NCBI GenBank assembly: GCA_019677205.1
Contig: JAAMXY010001556.1
Span: 1-12,661 of the forward strand
Direction of reading: 5' to 3'
DNA: 12,661 nucleotides
DNA from: Pinguiococcus pyrenoidosus
Lineage: Eukaryota; Sar; Pinguiophyceae; Pinguiochrysidales; Pinguiochrysidaceae
The notes beneath the pieces were generated by a model that was not told the origin of the DNA, did no database searches, and was given only the letters and a program-made list of their open reading frames with translations. Shown piece after piece: positions 8,548 through 12,661 of this stretch (positions within the stretch are counted from its first letter, which is position 1; the number at the start of each line of letters is the position of its first letter). The translations under genes and the position numbers were made by a program.

Positions 8548-9924
8548 ATGCGCTGCGCTCGCTTGGTGACGGGAGTCCTGCTGGCGCTGTCTTGCCTCCT
8601 TTGCAGGGGTGCGATACGCGGTGAATCTCTTCTCCGCTGCGCCTTCTCTTTCTGCCTCTGGCTGATGGCCTCGTGCGTAGGTATAGGGAGAGGGGCGATG
8701 CCCGTGCAGAACGAGATCATCATGCAGAGCGGCAAGGAGGCCGCTTCGTTGGAGAGAGACGGCACCGTCCAGGTGATCGATGTGGCATTCCCTCGGGAGG
8801 CTTCAAGTCGAAGCTGATCCACCATTCTTCCGGAAGGTTGTGTCCGATGTGGACGACACCATCAAGTCGAGTGGCAACCTGAGGTGTCTCGGCATTCCGT
8901 TGGGTGGCGTAGACGCCCAGTACAAGCGAAACACGTTCTACCCAGGTACTTGCCAGGCGCTCTGAGGCAGGAGCCGCCGCTGGAGGCGGCGAGCATTGCG
9001 GCCCGGGCCCTTTCACCAACCTGGAGGCTCAAATGTTGGTCGTCTAGGCGTCATGCAGTTCGCGATTGAGATTGCGAGGGGTGGAAACGATAAGATTAGA
9101 GACATTCCCAGGCTGGCGGTTTTGACGGCGCGAGCGCGGGAGTTCAAGTTCGCCCTTGAGCTGAGCAATTCGTCGGTGATCAACCGAAATTACCACTTGG
9201 CGGGGCAGGCCAATGGCCTCACTGACTGGGGAATCGGAAGGGTGAGTGCCTGGACCGCCGTGCCCCCGCAAAGCGCCTTGCGAAGCGCCCCGGCCTAAGC
9301 CAGGCATCCCCAGGTCCTCTATGGTAGCGTCAAGGAGTGGATCTTCCAGGACCTGAAGGCAGACAGAAAGTTCAAGAACTTCAATCGGTTGCAAAGGGAA
9401 CTGCCACCAAGCGCCGCCTTCGTCTTCATCGGAGACACGGGCGAAAAAGACGAGAGAGCCGCGACCATGATTGCGAAGAAGTTTGAGAGCAAGATTTTGG
9501 CCGTCTTCCTCCACGCGGTCTCCGAGGAGGGCAGGGTCGCCAAGCTCCCGCATGATCGCGAGATCCGGCACAAGTCAGGTACGGGCAACGTGGAAACGGA
9601 CTTTTTTTCTGGAGCGTGCACGCTGACGCATGCTTGCGCCGCTCTTGCAACTGCTCTTGCAACCGCTCTTGCAACCGCACTTACAACCGCTCTTCAGGCG
9701 ATAAGACTCCTGTCTTGTACTTCCGGACGTACGTTGGGGCAGCGCAGAAGGCCTACCAGATCGGCCTGATGAATGAAGCGGGCGTGAAGCGTGTGATCAA
9801 GTCCTCGAAGAGTGCGCTGAGGGGAGTGCCGAAGCAGTCCACGCAGTGGCAGGACTTGCTGGAGGATATCAAAGCAGCCAAGGATTCCATGGCGCCATTC
9901 CGAATCAGCCAGTTTTATTTTTGA
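8548..9924 (+). CDS. App1-type (DUF2183) phosphatidate phosphatase-like protein
   Basis: Five exons: 8548-8772, 8837-8945, 9048-9241, 9314-9578 and 9698-9924. The introns are 64, 102, 72 and 119 bp; product 339 aa. All joins keep frame, and two rebuild glycine codons in family motifs (FYPG|VMQFAIEI and RHKS-G-DKTPVLYF). HAD-type catalytic signature DVDDT: Asp79, Asp81 and Thr83 in VVSDVDDTIKSSG. LTARAREF (137-144) is the second motif and IGDTGEKD (215-222) the third, both hallmarks of the App1 catalytic domain, which in yeast dephosphorylates phosphatidate to diacylglycerol. The N terminus carries two hydrophobic stretches (LVTGVLLALSCLLC 6-19; FSFCLWLMASCVGIG 33-47), suggesting a signal peptide or membrane anchor. 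The first junction is the least certain: it uses an AAG acceptor, and the chosen ATG is the first in its frame. The stop lies 12 bp from the Got1 stop. Confidence 0.82.
9641..9696 (+). repeat. 12-bp minisatellite inside an APP1-like intron, running into the 3' splice site
   Basis: Unit GCTCTTGCAACC occurs about 4.6 times (9641, 9653, 9665, 9677, 9689). The fourth copy has two changes and the last is cut off by the splice acceptor TTCAG at 9697. The repeats therefore make up the pyrimidine/branch-point zone of the last intron (9579-9697). Confidence 0.85.
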
Positions 9925-9936
9925 TTTCTAGTCCAC

Positions 9937-10506
9937 TCAGAACTCCGACTTTCGATTCAGCTCCCGCACGATGGGCATCCGCTGCACCAAGTTCCAGAGC
10001 ACCGGGAACATGTTGCCAAAGAGGTTGATGATGCCGAAGAGCTCAAGGAAGAAGCCGATGAAGGAGCGGCCGTTCATGATGAAGGTGAAGCCCGTGGCAA
10101 ACACCATGGCGCCGCGCAGCTTCGAGCGCTGCATCATGTAGGACACGAGGCGGGCCGGGCCCAGCAGTAGCGCCAGGCCGGCGACTTGCAGCAAGTTGCC
10201 CAGGCGCATGAGGTTCTTCTCGAACATCAGCGTGATTCCCAGCATGGTGACCACCGTGCCGCCCCCGATGCACATGATCCCGTACTTCTTATTGCCCTTC
10301 CGGAGCGCCGACATGCCCACATGGTCCCTTTGAGGCCTCCGCTGCCGCCTCGGCTCGTATCGCTCCTCCTCCTCCTCGTAGACGCGCGGCGGCGCCCGAC
10401 GCACGCTCTCGTAGCGGTCGTAGCGGTCATAGCGCGCGTACGGGTCCGCACAGCGCACGCCGGCAAGGCCCGCTGTCAAAAGCAGCAAAACGAGGCCTCT
10501 CCTCAT
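9937..10506 (-). CDS. Got1-like vesicle-transport membrane protein with N-terminal signal-peptide-like extension
   Basis: Single exon, 189 aa from the ATG at 10506. Residues 66-189 align with the Got1 family: KYGIMCIGGGTVVTMLGITL, FEKNLMRLGNLLQVAGLALL, RSKLRGAMVFATGF, GFFLELFGIINLFGNMFP and VLWNLVQRMPIV, giving four hydrophobic helices. Got1 works in ER-Golgi transport. Typical members start close to the first helix and are about 140 aa. Here residues 1-19 (MRRGLVLLLLTAGLAGVRC) look like a cleavable signal peptide, followed by a Tyr/Arg/Glu-rich spacer (YARYDRYDRYESVRRAPP, EEEEERYEPRRQRR). An internal ATG at 10314 (MSALRKGNKK) would give a conventional 125-aa Got1. The frame stays open upstream of 10506 with further in-frame ATGs, so a longer start is possible but less likely. 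Confidence 0.85.
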   Translation of the reverse strand: MRRGLVLLLLTAGLAGVRCADPYARYDRYDRYESVRRAPPRVYEEEEERYEPRRQRRPQRDHVGMSALRKGNKKYGIMCIGGGTVVTMLGITLMFEKNLMRLGNLLQVAGLALLLGPARLVSYMMQRSKLRGAMVFATGFTFIMNGRSFIGFFLELFGIINLFGNMFPVLWNLVQRMPIVRELNRKSEF

Positions 10507-10822
10507 CCTGCGTGCGGCCCAAAACTCCTCCCAAGCGCAACTCCAAGTGGACGTCATACGCATGTCGTATGACATCAACGATCGTATGACCCATACAAAG
10601 CATGAATAAGGACCAAGAGTTTCAAAAGTCCGACGACTGCAGCTTCTTGCGGCACCGACGGGAGAGGCCGCGCTTGGTGATGGCTCCAGCAATGGGTTTT
10701 TTCACAGACCAAGTCTGTCCCCTCGCACCCGGTGAAGTGAAATGAAGGGAAGCGGAGTGGGTCAATGAGGTGGAGACGGAAAGCGGAAAGATGACGAGGG
10801 CATCCCGCCCACACGAAGGAAT
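10507..10822 (-). other. Intergenic region between RPC4-like 3' end and Got1-like start
   Basis: 316 bp that must hold the Got1 promoter and the RPC4 3' end. The only structured element I see is the CGTATGAC cluster listed separately. A purine-rich plus-strand stretch (about 10732-10802) lies next to the RPC4 stop. I see no gene here. Confidence 0.6.
10553..10590. promoter_or_regulatory. Three CGTATGAC motifs, two as a palindrome, upstream of the Got1-like gene
   Basis: GTCATACG at 10553-10560 and CGTATGAC at 10566-10573 form a perfect 8-bp inverted repeat around CATGT. A third CGTATGAC follows at 10583-10590, 17 bp after the second. The first overlaps GACGTCAT (10550-10557), which resembles an ATF/CREB core. 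All three lie 47-84 bp upstream of the Got1 ATG (10506). Clustering and orientation suggest binding sites for a dimeric factor; this is inference. Confidence 0.45.
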
Positions 10823-11800
10823 CTACGTTCCATCTTCGATGTCCATCGCGTCGCTTTTCGGCTTCGGCTTGGGCTGGCTTGCAAAGCCACCCTGTGCCTG
10901 GAAGAGCGCCTCGTAGTTCGGAATCACGTTGGCCTTGTGCGTGACCTGTCCCAAGAAAATCAGCTCGTTGGGCTCCCCGGAGGTCCGCTGATGCGCGCAG
11001 TCGACGATCGCCACCTCCTGCTGGAAGGCGGCCAGCATCCCTTCCGTGACCTCGAACGGGCAGCCGCCCAGCGTCAAGGTCAGGCGGCCCGACTCGTGCA
11101 CCAGGAGCTTTCCCGCGGGGCCGCGCTGCTTGCCATCTGCTTTTATTTTCTGATCCTGTCCGTCCTCCGTCTTGAGCTTCGTGAACTGCGGCAACTGCGG
11201 CAGCTGCGGCAGCACCGTCGGCAGCTGGAAGAGGTAGATGCGCTCGTCCTCCTCCGCTTGCAGCGAGTCTGCGTCCGTCTGCGTCTGAAACAGAGGCCCG
11301 CGCTCGTCCTGCGACACCGGCCGGAACTGGTCCAAAGTCACGGGCGCATCCGGGTCGTCGTCCACGTCGTCCAGCCCGTCGTCCACATCGCGGTCCTCCT
11401 CGTCCACCGGCTCGTCGATTGCCATCACCTCCTGCTTCTCCCGCAGCCTTTCTCCGGTCTGCTTCGCTCGCGGCGCCGCAGCGTCCGACTTCCGAGCCTC
11501 CTTGCTCCGCGACACCCCCTCTCGCGCCGCCGAGTCTCGCCCGCGAGCGGTGATGCCCGTGAAGAACGCGGAGCCGCGCGGCACCACGCCGCGACCGCGG
11601 CCTCGGCCTCGAGCCGGGCGTCGAGCGCTTGGAGACGCGGCTCTCGCGCCGGCCTTGCGCGTCTCTCGCTCTCGTCGCGGCTTCGGCGGCGGCGGCGCCC
11701 TGTCCGCCACTTTAACCAGCCTGCGCGGCGGCGCGCGCGGCTTGAACTTGCGCTTCGGTGGGTCCGCCGAGCTCTCCGTCTTCACGCGCTTGCGCTCCAT
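10823..11800 (-). CDS. RNA polymerase III subunit RPC4 (RPC53)-like
   Basis: Single exon, 325 aa. RPC4/RPC53 pairs with RPC5/RPC37 on Pol III and helps termination and re-initiation on tRNA and 5S genes. The N-terminal half is basic and disordered (MERKRVKTES, KRKFKPRAPPRR) with an RG run (ARGRGRGRGVVPRG, 63-76), as in the family, followed by an acidic stretch (134-151). The C-terminal RPC4 domain covers about 185-300: RIYLFQLPTVLPQLPQLP, GKLLVHESGRLTLTLGG, CPFEVTEGMLAAFQQEVAIV and LIFLGQVTHKANVIPNYEAL, the usual GKLxxxxSGxxxLxLG-type signature and closing strand. I chose the ATG at 11800; the frame stays open upstream, where an ATG at 11881 would add 27 residues with no resemblance. It is divergent from the TPR gene across 280 bp. 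Confidence 0.87.
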   Translation of the reverse strand: MERKRVKTESSADPPKRKFKPRAPPRRLVKVADRAPPPPKPRRERETRKAGARAASPSARRPARGRGRGRGVVPRGSAFFTGITARGRDSAAREGVSRSKEARKSDAAAPRAKQTGERLREKQEVMAIDEPVDEEDRDVDDGLDDVDDDPDAPVTLDQFRPVSQDERGPLFQTQTDADSLQAEEDERIYLFQLPTVLPQLPQLPQFTKLKTEDGQDQKIKADGKQRGPAGKLLVHESGRLTLTLGGCPFEVTEGMLAAFQQEVAIVDCAHQRTSGEPNELIFLGQVTHKANVIPNYEALFQAQGGFASQPKPKPKSDAMDIEDGT

Positions 11801-11835
11801 CTCCAACTGAGCCGCGCCGAACGACGGAGGAAAAA

Positions 11836-11878
11836 GGCGGGAAAGCAACAAACGGTACGGGACGATTTTGGCGGGAAA
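11836..11878. promoter_or_regulatory. Two E2F-like sites in the bidirectional RPC4/TPR promoter
   Basis: GGCGGGAAA occurs at 11836-11844 and again at 11870-11878, the second within TTTTGGCGGGAAA (11866-11878). The complement TTTCCCGCC fits the E2F consensus TTTSSCGC. The sites lie 36 and 70 bp upstream of the RPC4 ATG, and about 200-240 bp upstream of the TPR ATG. E2F-type cell-cycle control is inferred from motif and placement. Confidence 0.45.
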
Positions 11879-12080
11879 CATCCAAGATTGCCGTGCTGTG
11901 ACAGAGGGACGCGAAGCCAGGACGGGACAGAGCCCCAAAAGCTGGTTGGTGAGGGAGCGAGAGCGAGAGAGTCAAGAGCGCCAGCCGCGCAGTCGCCTCT
12001 CCTCTGCAGTGGGTGACGGGTACTCTGCGGTGGATTTGGGGGTCTGCAGAGACTGGGAGACAACGGAAGTCGTAACGAGC

Positions 12081-12661
12081 ATGGCGCTTCCGCAGACTGT
12101 GGACGAGAAGCTGGACGCGGCGGACGCGCTGAAAGAGACCGGCAACGAATTCTTCCGCCAGCAGGAGTATGTGAAAGCCTGCCAGCACTACACGCGGATC
12201 TTCGCCTACGTGAATGGCCTGGACACTGAGGAGATGCAAGACAAGATACCAGGCCTGGACAGCCGCGCCTTCGGCGGCTCAGAGGTACCAAGACGTTCCA
12301 AAGAATCCCGTGTGAGAGCCTCGTTCTCGCTGTCTTTTGGGAAGTGCGGTTGGAGAGGGGGGGGAGGGGAGGATCCTTTTATTGTGTACAGTGTGTCTTT
12401 GCTGTATCCAAGTAGAGCTCTTCCTTTTGCTTCCGCTGCTTACACCGAAAAGCGAACGAAGAGGACGCGAAGCGCGAACTGTGCAAGATCTGCGTTCTGA
12501 AGCGCCTAACCCCGCTACGCTTGCAACATGCAGAAGCTCACGCAGGAGCAGAAGGAGCGCGTGAGGCAACTTAAGATATCGGCCAACGCGAACCTCGCTA
12601 TGGCGTTCTTGAAGCGCGAGAAGTTCGCCAAGGCGCAGAAGTACGCGGGCCGTGCTCTTGA
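12081..12661 (+). CDS. TPR-domain co-chaperone-like protein (3' partial)
   Basis: Exon 1 is 12081-12284; a 249-bp phase-0 intron (GTACCA...CATGCAG) follows; exon 2 runs from 12534 past the window end. 110 complete codons are visible. ALKETGNEFFRQQEYVKACQHYTR (split: ALKETGNEFF, RQQEYVKACQHYTR) is a first tetratricopeptide repeat. LKISANANLAMAFLKREKFA at the start of exon 2 opens a second. Lys18, Asn22 and Asn88 fall where the two-carboxylate clamp of Hop/FKBP-type TPRs binds the EEVD tail of Hsp90 or Hsp70, so a chaperone partner is plausible. No PPIase domain precedes the TPR, so it resembles a stand-alone co-chaperone or TTC-type protein; the family cannot be fixed without the C terminus. 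The intron is two to four times longer than the others here and could hide a small exon. Confidence 0.72.

Noticed and set aside
8283-8624. Open frame starting MTFFLFDMDQ that could be an upstream exon of the APP1-like gene
   Set aside because: It reads through the T-rich tract as Phe/Ser low complexity. A CAG-GTATCG donor exists at its start, but I found no matching acceptor and phase that improves the protein.
8973-8990. GCCGCC/GGCGGC hairpin inside an APP1-like intron
   Set aside because: A 6-bp GC stem is common by chance in this base composition.
10937-12016. A 359-codon plus-strand open frame opposite the RPC4-like gene
   Set aside because: It is the antisense shadow of RPC4; Arg/Leu-rich composition follows from the GC-rich opposite strand, while the minus frame has clear RPC4 motifs.
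1-12661. Bacterial-style operons, CRISPR arrays, insertion sequences, integrases or viral genes
   Set aside because: None seen. Introns, alternating strands and eukaryote-specific families exclude a prokaryotic reading, and no transposase or viral motif was found.

Overview
This is a compact stretch of nuclear DNA from a GC-rich unicellular eukaryote, most likely an alga. The case for a eukaryote is direct. Six of the eight genes are split by GT-AG introns, eleven of them 62-121 bp and one 249 bp, and removing them restores well-known protein families: CaM kinase, PKA, Got1 and a Pol III subunit. The case for a plastid rests on the first gene, which matches the thylakoid-lumen cyclophilin CYP38/TLP40. 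I cannot name the lineage. The CYP38 start, which would carry the targeting peptide, lies outside the window, and nothing else is diagnostic.

Layout: (1) CYP38-like gene, + strand, 5' truncated, ending at 1182; (2) CaM-kinase-like Ser/Thr kinase, - strand, 2711-1357; (3) a 1.7 kb divergent intergenic region with a CCAAT-box cluster, a 32-bp tandem repeat and a GAA/GAT-rich tract; (4) MFS transporter of SLC18/SLC18B1 type, + strand, 4377-6015; (5) PKA catalytic-subunit-like kinase, - strand, 7494-6156; (6) a 1.05 kb divergent intergenic region with a long imperfect hairpin; (7) App1-type (DUF2183) putative phosphatidate phosphatase, + strand, 8548-9924, five exons; (8) Got1-like vesicle-transport protein with an added signal-peptide-like N terminus, - strand, 10506-9937; (9) RNA polymerase III subunit RPC4/RPC53-like protein, - strand, 11800-10823; (10) TPR co-chaperone-like gene, + strand, from 12081 and running off the window.

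Genes mostly alternate strand. Convergent pairs are separated by only 12-174 bp and divergent pairs share upstream regions. There is no operon-like arrangement and no evidence that these genes form one pathway. They are housekeeping and signalling genes: plastid lumen, Ca2+ and cAMP-type signalling, transport, lipid phosphatase, ER-Golgi trafficking, Pol III transcription and chaperoning. I found no rRNA, tRNA, CRISPR array or recognisable transposase, and I do not see a clear novel multi-gene system. The most interesting items are the Got1 protein with an apparent signal peptide, the hairpin at 8004-8087, and several clustered promoter-like motifs (triple CGTATGAC, paired E2F-like sites, multiple CCAAT boxes). 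Splice junctions were derived by reading frame, splice consensus and family conservation, not from transcripts.
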